From NCBI RefSeq assembly GCF_910592395.1, contig NC_088317.1, positions 4,714,001 through 4,778,000 of the forward strand: DNA of 64,000 bases. The letters are read 5' to 3'. Under the pieces are notes generated by a model that searched no databases, was not told where the DNA came from, and was given only the letters and a program-made list of their open reading frames with translations. Positions 24,121-36,370 of the stretch are shown piece by piece (within the stretch, counting starts at the first letter, position 1; every line of letters begins with the position of its first letter). A program made the position numbers and the translations under genes. The DNA comes from Lineus longissimus (lineage: Eukaryota; Nemertea; Pilidiophora; Heteronemertea; Lineidae).

Positions 24121-24644
24121 TTAACGACTGGGCTTGAAACAGAGTTTTAATCTGCCAGATTCTCAGTCGTCACAATCAACTTATGATGAAATTCTGGATT
24201 TGGATCAGAGTTTCAAGTGTGTCGTTTCCATGATAGCGCATTATCTCTCTTTGTTTATCAAAACATGCAGACCAACCTCCGCCATCACCCTACCTTCGCT
24301 GTCAAACACTTTTTCGATTCGGCCTAGTCAAGCTTTCAAGTATGATGCTTTCGGAGCCACCAACCCAACAGTGCAGCCTTACACTCCAAAACAACTTCCG
24401 AAAAAACCTAACACAGCGTTTTCGTCCAACTCTTCTCGCCTCGGCTTGGGACAGGGTTTCCGTTTCAGCCACAATTCCCAGCCGGCACAATCTGCAATCA
24501 TTATCATCAGTTCCACACAGTCAACTTGATTTAATTTCTTCAGCGCCCTGTCAATCATTGGAGCAAACTTGGCCGCCGCAGGCTCCTTATCTGGCCCACA
24601 AATATGATTGCCATTAGAGGATAACCTTGTCAATAAAACAATTT
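24121..24644. other. Overlapping open frames, origin unclear
   Basis: Three frames overlap here: plus 24134-24529 (131 codons), minus 24379-24861 (160 codons) and minus 24302-24490 (62 codons). The minus product from about residue 86 on has a mixed, protein-like composition (DKEPAAAKFAPMIDRALKKL, then KPCPKPRREELDENA), which is the best protein-like stretch I see in the window. I recognise no domain, the frame runs on into a diverged tandem duplication, and its length is within chance. It could be a fragment of an old coding insertion. Confidence 0.2.
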
Positions 24645-25015
24645 GACGAGATGAATCAATAGTCGAGGAGTCGATGTAGCTGGTCCATATGGCTGGTTCC
24701 GAGATGCTGGAAGTAAAACTGTAATGAGAGAGGGAATGGAGAAGGGTAAAAGCTGCAGATTCCACTGAAAAAATACCGAAAGGGAAATGATATGAAGATA
24801 CCACCACATGTCCGAAGGGAACATATAAGTTATGATATGTATAATTCAAAAGGTGACTCAATAGTCAAGCAGTTGGTCAAGTTGGTCCATTAGGTTGGTT
24901 TTGAGAAGATGGAAGGAAAACGGTGAAGAGAAAGGAAAGAGAGAAGTGCTGCTGTTGACTGCAGATTCCTGATCCTCAGAAAACATACCGAAAAGGGCGT
25001 GCTCGTTTGCGGGGC
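24645..25015. repeat. Diverged ~201-bp tandem duplication
   Basis: Landmarks recur about 201 bp apart: GAATCAATAGTC (24653) and GACTCAATAGTC (24854); CTGGTCCATATGGCTGGTT and TTGGTCCATTAGGTTGGTT; CTGCAGATTCC in both; and ATACCGAAA..GGG in both. Substitutions and indels are many, so the duplication is old. Confidence 0.75.
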
Positions 25016-25870
25016 GCTTAAGTTACATAGTCATTGTTTCAATAGAACAGCTCGTCACCTGGTCGGGGAAACCTATTTGGTAGGCCTCCCGGGGACGGAC
25101 TTGTCATCATACTCCGGGCCGCGCAGAAATAGTGTAATGTCATGAGGCGGTCCTACTATGCTTGAATATTTATGACTGTCTGCTTATAGGAATGGCTGGC
25201 CATGTTCTTGTCAAACATTACTACCCCTTTCAGCTAGTGGCAAGTGCATACTGCGTGTAGTACGTAGGTTTGAACATGGACCTTATGCCAAAGTGTAGCA
25301 GTTAATCTTGAAACTGCCGCAGTAAAACATTGATATTTTGGACAAACCTCATCTCGTGGTGACTAAACACTGTCAAGGATTCAGAAGAACACTGCAGATT
25401 AATTGAAACAGTGTTCATAGGACATGACGCGCGGTAAATGAGGCACTGGGCCATGAGACTCTTCAAGTCCGATGACATTAACGTCACAACCGTAGTAACC
25501 GCGCAGAAATTGACATGGCGCACTTCGCCCGAATGAATGGAATCTGAGGTTTTGTCCCGGACTAACTCGATTAAACCAGCATCGCCCATGATAAAATCTT
25601 GACGTCTCTCGCTCAATAGGCTGCTAATGCTGAATACAAGTTGTTGGTAATTTAGTTTCACGACTGTAAAATAATCGAAAAACTCCCCGGAGTGTTTACT
25701 ATTGGACGGGTGAGATGGTGCTGTAATTTACGCGGTGGCTCTGCGCGGGAGTTTGCTGTTTTTGCCAACATCTGAAGTGGCCGCTCCGCTGACATCTGCC
25801 TGATGGTTGGTTGCAGGCGCGGCAAAATGGCGCCGTGAGATTTCCCAACATATTCGGGTGAAGCAGTTAT
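25016..25870. other. GC-richer unique block
   Basis: GC-richer than its flanks at 25060-25130 and 25680-25830. A 119-codon minus frame (25302-25661) lies inside with no recognisable motif or splice context. A non-coding conserved block is possible; no function is assigned. Confidence 0.35.
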
Positions 25871-27771
25871 ATTTTGTTAGTACACGTCTTGTCTGTAAGC
25901 TCAGAACTTACATATAGTGAACCTCGAACCTTTTCCTGGCCTCTTCAAGAGATCAAAGCCTCTATACTCCTATGTTATGCAGGGGAGGAGGTATCACAGC
26001 AGTTGTGCTTTAGCAGTTCAATCGCAGGGGGCGCTGAAGGACTCTCAAGGGGTGGGTTATACAACACGGCCGGAGAAGAACTGGTTCAGCAACGACAACG
26101 ACGTCACCGTCGCCATGCATGTCCACCGGGAATCAATAGTCACAGAATGATTTTACCTCGGAAGCAATGATTAAAAAACCAAAACGGAGTTATTTTTGTA
26201 GAATGACCCGAATTGCAGTAGTTACAATTTGACCTAAAATTGATGTGAAACATTCGACAATGTTCTCTAGTGCAGAAAATAAAAACCTGCTTGTCGGCGT
26301 TCAGCACAAAAATACGGGACGTCTCATGTTAAATTCACGCACATAGGAAAAAACATCGGTGAAAAACCCCAGCGGACACTGAAGCGCTTTTATGTGAAAA
26401 AAGGATTGCGCATTCTGCACGTTGAATTTCTCAGCAGTGTTTCTTTTTGGTGATGCCGCTGGTAAAAAGATGTGCGGAAAGTAAGGCGGGTAGTTATGCT
26501 GTTATGATTGAGCACTGCATGCGATGGTCGGTATTTGCTGCACAATTTGAGGCAGATGAACTGGGAGAGATGGTTTCTTTGGAAGTGTAAATATTGACCA
26601 CTTGCGCGCATACAGCGTTGGACGTGAAAACACACATCAATTTTATATCTAAGATAATTTATTCCAATAAGTATAATCACGGATTGTATCTTGAATTTCA
26701 AGTTGGTGAACCCGCCTATAAGTTTATGTTTGATAACAGATAGGGTTGTTGAAGCTGATACAAATGGATGGATAATAAAGTTACATATTCAAATTACATA
26801 CAGTGAAGTTACAAGTTCACCGATAAGTCCTTCCCCCAAAGTATTCCAAAGCATAAGCTTCTCTGATCCTAATCTTTGGCAGCATTTTCCTTCGGCGTCA
26901 GGGGCGGAGCCTGATAATTGTCCTGGTACGTGTGGACACTATCCTGCCCTCCAAGCAAAATAAGAAGACAGTCAATAGAACTCCTTCAAATCAATTCAAA
27001 TTAGTTGTAAATCGTCTTGTTTTAAACCCCTTTCCTGATCCATCACAGCTTCAACTCGACATCAGCGTGGCCCTCGCGTAAATTCATGCAAATCGCACGT
27101 CTCCGGGGACCGGAATCCTCCCTTCATCCCAACAAAGCATCTGCTGATTAAAACATTCAAAAAGGGAATCCAAACTCCAAAGAAATAATTAGAATATCAC
27201 AGTTTCGCTGCAACACGTGTAACGCTGGAATCTCTGTTACTGCACTACGGATTCTGCTCTGGACTAATCTTCTTCATATGGCTTCTATGTTTATTTCATT
27301 AATTTTGACATGTCCCGTACCAAAATGTCATCAACGTGTCTCCCTTGCGGCGGGGTTCGAGGCGTTCCTTCTTAATAGGGCGCTGGTAGCCCAGGGACGA
27401 TGGGGGCCGGTCGAGAATGCCGACGAGGCCCTCAGATATGATCATGGCCTCGGGAAGGCTGGGAGGGGGACATATGGTAGTTGATGTGGTAAAATTGATG
27501 AGGTTGAATTCGGAATCTGATAATGATCAAGTAATTGTATTGTTTATCGGGAAATATGGTTTATGACAATTTGTTTGAAAGTCGTTTGGCAACGAAAAAT
27601 CCCGGCTGCTACAATATCAAGAATAAAACAACCAACGCTTCGAACAATTGGCAAACTTTCATTGTCGACTTGAGTAAAGAAAGACCGATGGCCTTTGAAC
27701 TTTGTCAGCAGCACCCGCCCATCACCACCACAACTTAGAATCATTTCTTATTTTCGCTTTTGCCTGAAGTA
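25871..27771. other. No gene seen
   Basis: Two overlapping plus frames (25874-26170 and 25917-26150) and other frames around 100 codons show no motifs. A GC-richer patch at 27330-27480 might be regulatory. Confidence 0.4.
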
Positions 27772-27955
27772 CTGTAAACGCCTTCCTATTTGCGAGCCGA
27801 ATATTTTCGCGAGTTCGTTGAAAAGCGTTCAAAAGCGAAAAGTGGCAAAAATTATGAATCGGACGAGTTGATCATTAGAAAGTCCATCCTATTATCGGAA
27901 AATAATGGTAGGCATTCGCGAAAATCTAAGGCCGCGAAAATGAAGGAGCTTACAG
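27772..27955. mobile_element. Miniature inverted-repeat element, 184 bp
   Basis: It begins CTGTAAACGCCTTC (27772-27785) and ends GAAGGAGCTTACAG (27942-27955), whose reverse complement CTGTAAGCTCCTTC matches the start at 11 of 14 positions. Inside are repeated TTCGCGA and CGCGAAAAT words near both ends (27803, 27915, 27933). This layout, CTGTAA-type ends with subterminal CGCGAAAAT motifs, is a widespread style of non-autonomous DNA transposon in marine invertebrate genomes. The 68-codon plus frame inside is not a transposase. Confidence 0.65.
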
Positions 27956-30572
27956 AATTTCGCACCCCTTTCTGCTGTACCCTCGTATGCTGCTGACCCC
28001 TATCGGCGGCGCAGTTGTCCGAATTTGGTTTTGAATGGTGCGATTAGCTTATAACCCCGGGCTATTTTGGTCTTCACAATAGAAGGAGCTGTATCCAAAG
28101 AATAGAACAGCAAAGCATTGCGATCGTGTACATTGGGATAGCGGACTGTCAGCATCCAGTGCGTCGAATGTGTCCAATGTGTGGTTTAGGAGGTTTAGAA
28201 ATTAACCCTTTACTCGGTGATGTTTTACAAAAGAAATATGTTGTGCTTTTGACTTCGAAAGCAAATGTAAATATTGCCATTCAAAGCGCAAAGTAAATCA
28301 GAGATCTGGTTGAGATGCTGGACGAGAGAGGACCAATGCACTTGCCAGAGTCGTCACCTTCCTTGTGATAAAGGGAAGGCAAGGCAAGATAGATGTTTGC
28401 ACGACGCCGGAGTTGATCCACTAATTGGTACCTCTTTCTTTACCAAACGTGGTCATCAAACCCGAAGTCCACTGACTCATCCGGGGTAACGTTTTCGTCA
28501 GAGCACTTTCCCCCCACGTACTTACGAAAGAGCTTAAATTGACCACACAGGCCTTGCCACACAGGCCTACCCTTAGAAACAATGCCTGTTACCGATCGCT
28601 AATAAACACAACAAAACTTAATACCATAAAATGTTAAAATAGTCGTTATTAAGTTAAGACAAAACAAATTATGCATGGTTCAACGATTGCGAATGTTTAT
28701 CAACGTAATAGACCTTTACTTAGAAAATTAGTTTTGGATTTAAACAATGTGATCTTGGGATTGACATACCGAATGTTATGCGCGGTTGTCCCTAATTATT
28801 TGTTCATGGCATGAGAGTTAAATATCCAACCATAACATGGCTATTTTGGTCCCCCTTTTGACACTGGGTCTTTTCTCGTCCACTTGTTTTAGCTAATGCG
28901 TTTTCTATGTTGTGATAAAAAAACAGGAACTACTTCAAAACACATGTATCTGTTCATAATATTTCGCCTTTTTCTAATAATATATGTCAGCGACTGACTC
29001 AGATGCCCATTTCGGCGTCATTTCAACACAAATTAGTCTTCAAGTTAATTTAATCTCTGGCAATTTCTTGGCGAAATGATCACAGCTCACGCTGTTCCTC
29101 ACAGCAACCCTTGACCTGGATTCCCCCACCCAATCTGTCGCGTTCATACGCCGGGCGGACGGTGGCCCCGGTTGCGAGGGTGTCACCAGTTGTCATCCGA
29201 ACATTCCGGCGTCCTCGGGCCGTCCGGCTGGAATTTGCCTGAGAGGATGTTGGATGGGAAGTGTTCATAATTGCCATCATTAAAAAGAAAACATGTAGGA
29301 GAAATCCTCGTTGACATTTTTCTCTCAAAGTAACATTAAGATTTATAGTTTTTTTCAAAGAATCTTCGATGATTGAACGTATGTATTCTTCAGCGGATAC
29401 AGTAAATATATGTAAAGTTATAAATTATAGTAGTCATTACTTTTTTTAGTGGAGAATTTTCTTTGATGAGATGGAGAACGAAAGGGAATTTGCTTACCAC
29501 AAAAACATAAGAGCAACATTTTTTTAAAGAGTCAAATGTGATTTTTGAAAAAAACAACAAAAAACACCGGAAACTCCCTCGTTTTCAAACTGCCGCTGGG
29601 CCTCTCAAGATCAACAAGTTTTCTACTTTAGCATTTGAAGACACAGAATTGACAAGTGTTAGGACCGATTCGGGCGCCCAAACATCATGAATTTGGCTGA
29701 CATCGGGTGACTGTCCCCCACATTAATCATTCTCGGGTGTGAGCTTTGGAATTTCCTGCAGATTCCCGCCCTCCAATGCCGACTTTCTCAGGCATGGCGG
29801 GTGCTTATTTACGCGCACAAAGCCACTGGTCGGAACTCTTTCTCAGCGAATAAGTCAAATTAGGCACGCTCCAGCAAGCCTTTTCTTTACCATTTCTGCC
29901 TGAGTGGTCCTGTTGGCGGGTCCTGCTAAGACAAAGCTAGTATATAGGGATTAGGGCGTAATTTCAATGAATTTGTAAGTTGTAAGGCCTTCTTGAAAGG
30001 ACGCGTTTCCATACGAGGTATTTTCTTAGGCTGATGACAATAGAACTTATTTTCTTCAAGTTTTGGTCACGAAATGAAGTCCACTTTGATTATGCAAGAT
30101 TAACTAGAAAACTGTAGAAAACGTGTTTGTTTGATCAAAAATCGCCACCGGCAAAGGATTCGAAGTGATTTAAATCCCTTGGGAGTATGGAAATCCTGAT
30201 CGGTGACTTCACTGGACGACATGCCCCCCAGATCAAGGGAATCAGAAAAATGCGTGTTTACACAAGAATTTGTACACCAAAGGCCAAATAATTAGTATGT
30301 TGTAAAGAAGTGAAACTTATCCTTAAAACTTTTGTAAAGCCCATTTTACGATTTTCACTGTTTTTGTGTTTTCACCGAGTCCATGCAAACACTTAAAAAA
30401 AAGAAGTATTTTACTGATTTTTACACAACTCATCACTCATCCCGAAATGTACACGGGAAATAGCACACATTCGAGAGATCGCTGTCTACCTCTCAGACTA
30501 AGGAATGTACCACACAGCACTTCCTGCTAGACGAGTTTGAGACCATTGGCCATTTTCTTCCAGTGAAAAACA
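27956..30572. other. No gene seen
   Basis: Mostly AT-rich unique sequence. ACCACACAGGCCTTG and CCACACAGGCC repeat at 15-bp spacing near 28541-28567. A GC-rich patch at 29090-29240 underlies a 92-codon minus frame without motifs. Confidence 0.45.
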
Positions 30573-30765
30573 GGCATTTTACATCAAACGGTGACAGAAT
30601 GAGAAAAACAAGCATTTTCCCACTTAATGGGAAAAAATCGGGAAAATCGGGCATATTTTCACCAAACTTGGAAAATATGATAAAAACAAGCATGTATCGG
30701 ACAAACTTGGAAAAAACTGGGAAATGCGGGGTTTTTAGAAAAACTCTGAAAACAAAATCCCACAA
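30573..30765 (+). repeat. ~39-bp tandem repeat in 13-codon phase
   Basis: GCAT-led units start at about 30574, 30612, 30651 and 30690, with a degraded fifth (GCGGGG) near 30726: spacings of 38-39 bp. The plus frame 30563-30790 (75 codons) reads through all of them and gives a 13-residue peptide repeat: NRHFTSNGDRMRK, TSIFPLNGKKSGK, SGIFSPNLENMIK, TSMYRTNLEKTGK. A phenylalanine or tyrosine at repeat position 4, an asparagine near 7 and a terminal lysine recur. The minus strand is also open through most of it. I see no promoter, splice sites or homologue, so whether this is an exon or a minisatellite with a codon-length unit is open. Confidence 0.6.
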
Positions 30766-30986
30766 AATCTTTTATGAACCCTGCTGCTGATTGTATATAT
30801 ATGTATGATTTGGTTTACAATGTAGAATTGGGAAAATAGAACGATGCCTTGTATGTGATGACATTTCCTTTTCGTAGCCGATGTTTCAATATTGAATGTT
30901 TTATCTTCAACGTTGTTTAAATGGCTTCATTTGAAGCTGGTAGAGAAAAAAAGATTTTAACTCCAAAGGTTATCGTTGAGCCAATG

Positions 30987-31102
30987 GGCGAGATGAATAA
31001 AGACAAGTAAATGCTTTTACTACAATTTTGTACAGAAAGGCCTAGTGTAAATGTACATGGAGTTTTAGATAAAAGCATTTGCTGGTCTTTATTCATAATC
31101 AC
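30987..31102. repeat. Long imperfect hairpin, ~33-bp arms
   Basis: The left arm GAATAAAGACAAGTAAATGC (30995-31014) continues as TTTTA to 31019. The right arm TAAAAGCATTTGCTGGTCTT (31070-31089) ends TATTC at 31094. These 25 bp pair with two mismatches, and pairing continues outward to GGGCGA and TCACCC with a small offset. The loop is about 50 bases. Size and pairing fit either a microRNA-precursor-like hairpin or the two ends of a very small transposon. I do not recognise a known microRNA seed. Confidence 0.6.
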
Positions 31103-33033
31103 CCAATTACCTTCTCAAGGCTCGACTAATAAAGGACACACTCATTTAGATACACAAGCAATTCTATTGAAAATCTATTGGATTACAACTTATTTCTTAG
31201 CTTTTGACCTCAGATGACAAAATGTTAAACTCACTTGTTGATGCTTTGGAGAATACGTTTTGTAAAAAGTTAACTACGTATGACCTTTACAAAGAGGTCT
31301 ACATTCACAACCATTGACCGGTACTTGTTTTATGTTGGCAAAGAACATAGACAAAATAGGCATGTGGTTTCTTTCATTTCATACTAAACTTTATTCTTCC
31401 AAAGTTATAAGAAACAACTTGGATTTAGTTCAGTTCAAGTTAGTCAGCAGAACACGTCTATATTGTGGGGTTTCTATAGGAAATGCATTGGTGCTTCTGT
31501 CAAACTTAACCTGAACTAATTGGAGCAGTTGGTCTCATGTTCGGTATGCTAGAACTCCCTGTGTATTCTCGATGAATTACTACAGAAAGTGCACAGGATT
31601 CTCAGGGTCAGCTTAAGCTAGGATGACTAGTAGTCCAGTTATGGCGACAAGGGATTCTTTTCTCTGTCCAAAAAAACACACAGAAGCGACAACAACACGA
31701 ACAAATCATGCCACAATGCACCGGGGTTAACACAGCGGATTCCGACACAATACCCAAGAAAATGACGTTCCGCACCGCTGAGTACAAGTCCCACGGCAAG
31801 CGGGATAGCGGTGGGTGAAAAGCCGAGCTTAGCGTATTTTGCCCCGGGGGACTTTGAAGGAGGACTGGAATTCTAACCAACTCTAATGGGCCGCTCTGGT
31901 GATTAGGGCAAAGCCATGCCAATCTTGCCAAAGCCTAATAGTGTAATGAGCCGAAAACTTAGAATGCGAACCCCAGTGAGCCTGCGTTTCCTTCTAGGCC
32001 GTTTTCGTAAACTTCTCTAACGATTCGGATTGTTGTAGTTTATTGCTTGTAAAGTCCAGTAAACTTGAATAATGTTCATTTTTGTTGCGGCTTGGTTTAT
32101 CTGATTCACTCATAAAAAGATTAGGAACAACTTTCCTTGACTTTTTATTTGAGGTAATTGAAAATGTATACGTTTTGCTTAAGTCGTAATAAATATCATA
32201 GCCATAAAATGCACAGACTTTTATTTGATTGAACTCCAAAATGAAAGGCTTCCTAAGACGACTTCTAAAATTTAACCCTCTCATAATTTTCTGTTCAATG
32301 TAATCACGAGTGGCTTTTCTTCAAAAGTGTGGAAAGTTGAGATCGGTGACAACGCATAAGGACTGATAGGTAGCTATTCTCAACCTCCCAAATTATGAAA
32401 AGGGAAAACTAAAGAAAAAATGAAGGTGTGGAATCATCGTATATTACATCTGTTCGTTTGCCAGATCAGTGGTTTGATCAACAAAATGTCGTAGATATAT
32501 ACCGAGAGGAAGACAAAAAGTCCAGCCACACTATGTCTGCCTCCCTCCCCTCCCCAGCAACAGCTGATGGCGCAGTCTACCAGACCCGGAGTAACGAGAC
32601 AGAGACCACAACCACATGTTGTGATGTGTTTATGTTTATGCGGCTGTTATAACATACTTTTTCACAATCGAAATTCTTTCTTTGAAGGGTCATACTAAAA
32701 TATAGTTTCACCTTGTTTAAGCAGGGGGCAGCACGTAATTTATGACCCCTCTGCAATCGAAGGGTCGGACGAATGGCCGAACAGAACCATGATGTCAAGG
32801 CGAACTGCTCAGTGCGATTGGTATTCCCTTATGTAATAATAGATATATCAGTAGTTACGGTACTGCAAATTCTCGTATCATATCCCAGGTTATATCACTA
32901 AGTTGCAGATTTGGTTCCCCAGATAGTTAAACTTTCCTAAAAAAGAGAACAAATATATAAAATTTCACAGCATTTTTTTGTGGTTTTGTTTCAAGCGCAT
33001 GAGGTCCCAAAACCAATACGTCATATACAGTAT
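31103..33033. other. No gene seen
   Basis: Unique AT-rich sequence. Frames reach 107 codons (minus, 31608-31931) without motifs. GC-richer at 31720-31870. Confidence 0.45.
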
Positions 33034-33105
33034 ATCGATCCCAATGAATCGATTAAAACGCCACTGACTACAATCATATCGATCGGTTTGTAGTTTTAAT
33101 CGATT
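33034..33105. promoter_or_regulatory. Four ATCGAT sites with 13-bp inverted repeat
   Basis: ATCGAT occurs at 33034, 33048, 33078 and 33099. The second and fourth are embedded in a perfect 13-base inverted repeat, AATCGATTAAAAC (33047-33059) and GTTTTAATCGATT (33093-33105), with CTACAA and TTGTAG just inside. ATCGAT, especially AATCGATTAA, resembles Onecut/cut-homeodomain targets and the insect DRE core. Four copies in about 70 bases is far above chance for a 6-mer, but binding and function are inferred. Confidence 0.35.
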
Positions 33106-33639
33106 GTTTGGGTGGTCGACCTATTGACTGATTGATTGATCCTGGATATTCATGCGCCTGTGGGATGCGTGAGAATCTCGCGTCTCATTTTTCAGGTGAC
33201 ACCATGCAAGGCAACGCACCCCGTGAAATTCTCCTTGTTGCAACATGCGTGAATTTTAAAACGGGCAATACACCAAAACAAACCTTAAATTATACAAAAT
33301 GTACTTAACTGGTTGATTTATTGAAATATGGTTGGAGTTTTGAATGTTTACTGTCATTTTTAATGGCCTAGTGTGAATCCTAAAGACTATAAACAATTTG
33401 GTTATCCCACTCAAGCATAGTGTTTGACAATAAAAGACTTTCGTCACCAAGGGCCGGGCACATCACTATATTAAATATGGCACAACGGGTCGTAAATAAG
33501 CCCTTGTTTATTTAATAGCCATGTACTTTTACGCTTTGACTTTAAATGGTGGTTATCTTCCCTGTTGCACTTGGCTGGTTTTCGGACATATCCAACTCAA
33601 GAAGATAGTAGATAAAGCGTCACCCAACTCGACAAAGAA
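33106..33639. other. No gene seen
   Basis: Unique AT-rich sequence. GATTGATTGAT (about 33129) is a short simple repeat. Confidence 0.45.
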
Positions 33640-34105
33640 TGATACCCCCAGTAGTGGTTTTCCTTTTATCTTCCTCCGACCAAAGTACGGACATTGTGGT
33701 GTTAAAGGTATAATCATCATCTTTCTGTTTGTATATGTGTCTTATACAGGATAATCTCTGCCAAAAATAGCACCCAGTAGCAAAAAACAAATGAACGACG
33801 GAGCGGGGAGGACACTGGATGTTCTATTGTCTCAACCGAAGAGAGTGGTTGTCCTTTTGTCTTCTTCCGACCACAGTAACGACATTGTAGTGTTAATGGT
33901 ACAATCATCATCATCCTGTTAGATGTGTGTCTATTGCAGGATAAACTCAGCAAAAACTGGCTCAGCAGCAAACCAAAAAAATTATATCTAACCACGGAGC
34001 GGGGATCGAGGACACTGGATATTTTTAATGTCTCACCCGACGAAAGTGGTTGTCCCATTGTCTCAACCTACCAATGGATTGACATTGCGATGGGTTTAGG
34101 ACAGT
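33640..34105. repeat. Degenerate tandem repeat, ~191-200 bp, about 2.5 copies
   Basis: GACATTG occurs at 33690, 33881 and 34081 (spacings 191 and 200). Each is preceded by AGTGGTT.TCC.TTT.TCTTC-like sequence (diverged in the last copy), and the first two are followed by GGTATAATCATCAT or GGTACAATCATCAT. The phrases CGGAGCGGGGA and GAGGACACTGGAT appear in both complete copies, and CAGGATAA and AGCAAAA are shared too. A 113-codon minus frame is open through part of it by repetition only. Confidence 0.85.
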
Positions 34106-36370
34106 AGTATTTGTTTAACACTTAAAGAAATACCACTGACAATGAAAGTAACGTGAGATGTGTAAAGAATGGCAAACATTGGTCATTGTGGCGAAGTGTG
34201 AATCTATCTATGGGTTCAAAAGCAACCATTGTTGGTGGACGTTTGTCCAAAATACTATAACAGGGCAATTCGCAGGTAGTCCACGTGCTATGGTGTATAG
34301 TGAACGGGCAATATGTAGTTTAATTAGCCCTTAGCAATTAGCTATATGTATGTATTGTTTTAAAAGATCAGATCAACAACAGGTGCTAATTTTGGTAATA
34401 TATATTTGGTTTTCTATAGGCATTTTATGATCGCCTCTTGGACATGTTGGATGGAGGGGAGGTGTGACGGGGTCATGAGCCCCCTGTCAGTTGCGATAGA
34501 CCAGTGAATAAAAATGATTATCGTGCAATTATAATCTAAGGCTTCGGTCCCTCTAGCCATTAACCCATAAAGAATCTGGCATTGGATTGGATTCGTTATC
34601 TTAGGGGACTATCATATTTTTACACCAGGTACCAAATGTATAGTTCTTCCACGCTAAAAAAGGTTAACATCATTTTCTTGAGCCCATGGGCCCTTTTTTA
34701 TCATGATACCGGTATATATCGCTGCATTTTTTTCGTTATAGTGACGAATGCCATCGATCAGCCAATGGCATAATATCATTTCGTCTGTCCGTCGTATAAG
34801 CAGTTATTATGCCTGAAGGCATAACAGGCAGACAAAGGTGAAAAAAAACCCAACGAAATATCATCATTATTTTTCGAGAAACAGTCAACATATTTCTTAA
34901 ACAAGTCAAACTTTCAGGAAAAATGATGAAAACAGACCCCTGACTGTGTTCATCCAAGTGTTAAAAAATAATTAAAGCGCACTCGTCAAATATAAAAAAT
35001 AAATCATCGTTCTTTGAAAAGATCCGGGACTACCGGAAGTGGTGACCAACCCCATCTATTGTCGAAGTGCACGTGTTACATTCGGTCCAGCGGGCAGGAT
35101 TATTGCCAAACTTTAACTTTCGTATCCCGGGTCGCATGTGGTCTCAAAACATTCTTATCAAGTGAGTGTATTCCGTGGGCGGAGAGCACTAAGTTGAGAT
35201 TTTGGTGGATGTGCTGGTATGTCTTAGAAAGGGGTAAGCCGTTCGTAAAGACGAAACGTCAATCATAACTCATTCATGGTACTATGCCAATCAGTTTGAA
35301 GTAATTATGATACGTGTATATTGACAATCTCTTTTAGATAACATAGTTGGCTGGCAATAAGAACAACTGCTAGTACGTTAAAAGTATCGAATCCAAAAAC
35401 ATCAATACTTGTACTTAGGAACGGACCACTGATGGTGCACACACTTATTTAGACTCGATGATCATAGTAAATATAATCAGTTTGAAGATAACCACTTGGA
35501 GTCCAATATGTCAATGAAATGTTACCCAGATGTCAGCACGGGTGTACTTGAAACATGGTAGCTTATCCCGTCTGTAAGATTTTGATTGGGGCGTTTCGAA
35601 GCCCTACATTTCTACGCTTTTTTTTATTGGTTCCCTTTGATATATTTTCATTCTCTTAGATTGTGACATAAATCTGTCCGATCTATGACAGCATTGAACA
35701 GATCTTCTTAAAAGGTAATCACGACAGCTCAATTCAGCATTCTGCTAGATCTCTTAAATTTCTCCTCGTTTTTTTTCGGAAATAATTCCCTACGCATATT
35801 ACGCAAGGGTTAAAAATACGATTGGAAATTGAGTGTGAAGTTATTCGTGTCCCAGAGGGGAGGTTAGGTGGCAGGCCAGCGTCCCAATCGCTCGCATCGC
35901 TCAATTAAACCACCGGGCTAAGGCAATTTCCCAGAAAATAATCAAGTAGCAATGTCACTCAGGCAGGGCTCGGCAGAAATAAATCTCGCAATGAATGAAC
36001 CAGTCCCGGGGCCCATTGTCCGACCAGTAATTGCACCAGGTCCAGTGTGATTAGAGCCAGTCATTTTTGAAGGGGCTGCAAATTTATTGGCTCAACGTTA
36101 CGAAATTTGTGCACTGGATTCTGACCCGCAATCTCCCAAAGAGTTATTTTGTCCTGATAACTGTCTTGGCGGTTTTTCTTTGGTTTCCTTGATGCAATCT
36201 TTGAGATAAATGGAGTTCGTTACCGGGATCATGTGTCAAGCATGTGAAGGCTTCTCTATCGAGTTTGAGAGATTGCGTACGGCTTTAAGTCATTATGAGG
36301 CAGATTTAAAGAAATCCGTCATAAATTAGGGACTGACCCATTCATTCCACTTGATGCCGAATACCTAATG
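34106..36370. other. No gene seen; possible conserved block 35990-36350
   Basis: No supportable gene. From about 35990 to 36350 the sequence is less A/T-run-rich and contains words such as GTCATAAAT and CAATAAATTTGC in reverse, as in homeodomain-rich enhancers. This is an impression only. Confidence 0.35.

Noticed and set aside
25302-25661. 119-codon minus frame
   Set aside because: No motif and no neighbouring exon-like frame.
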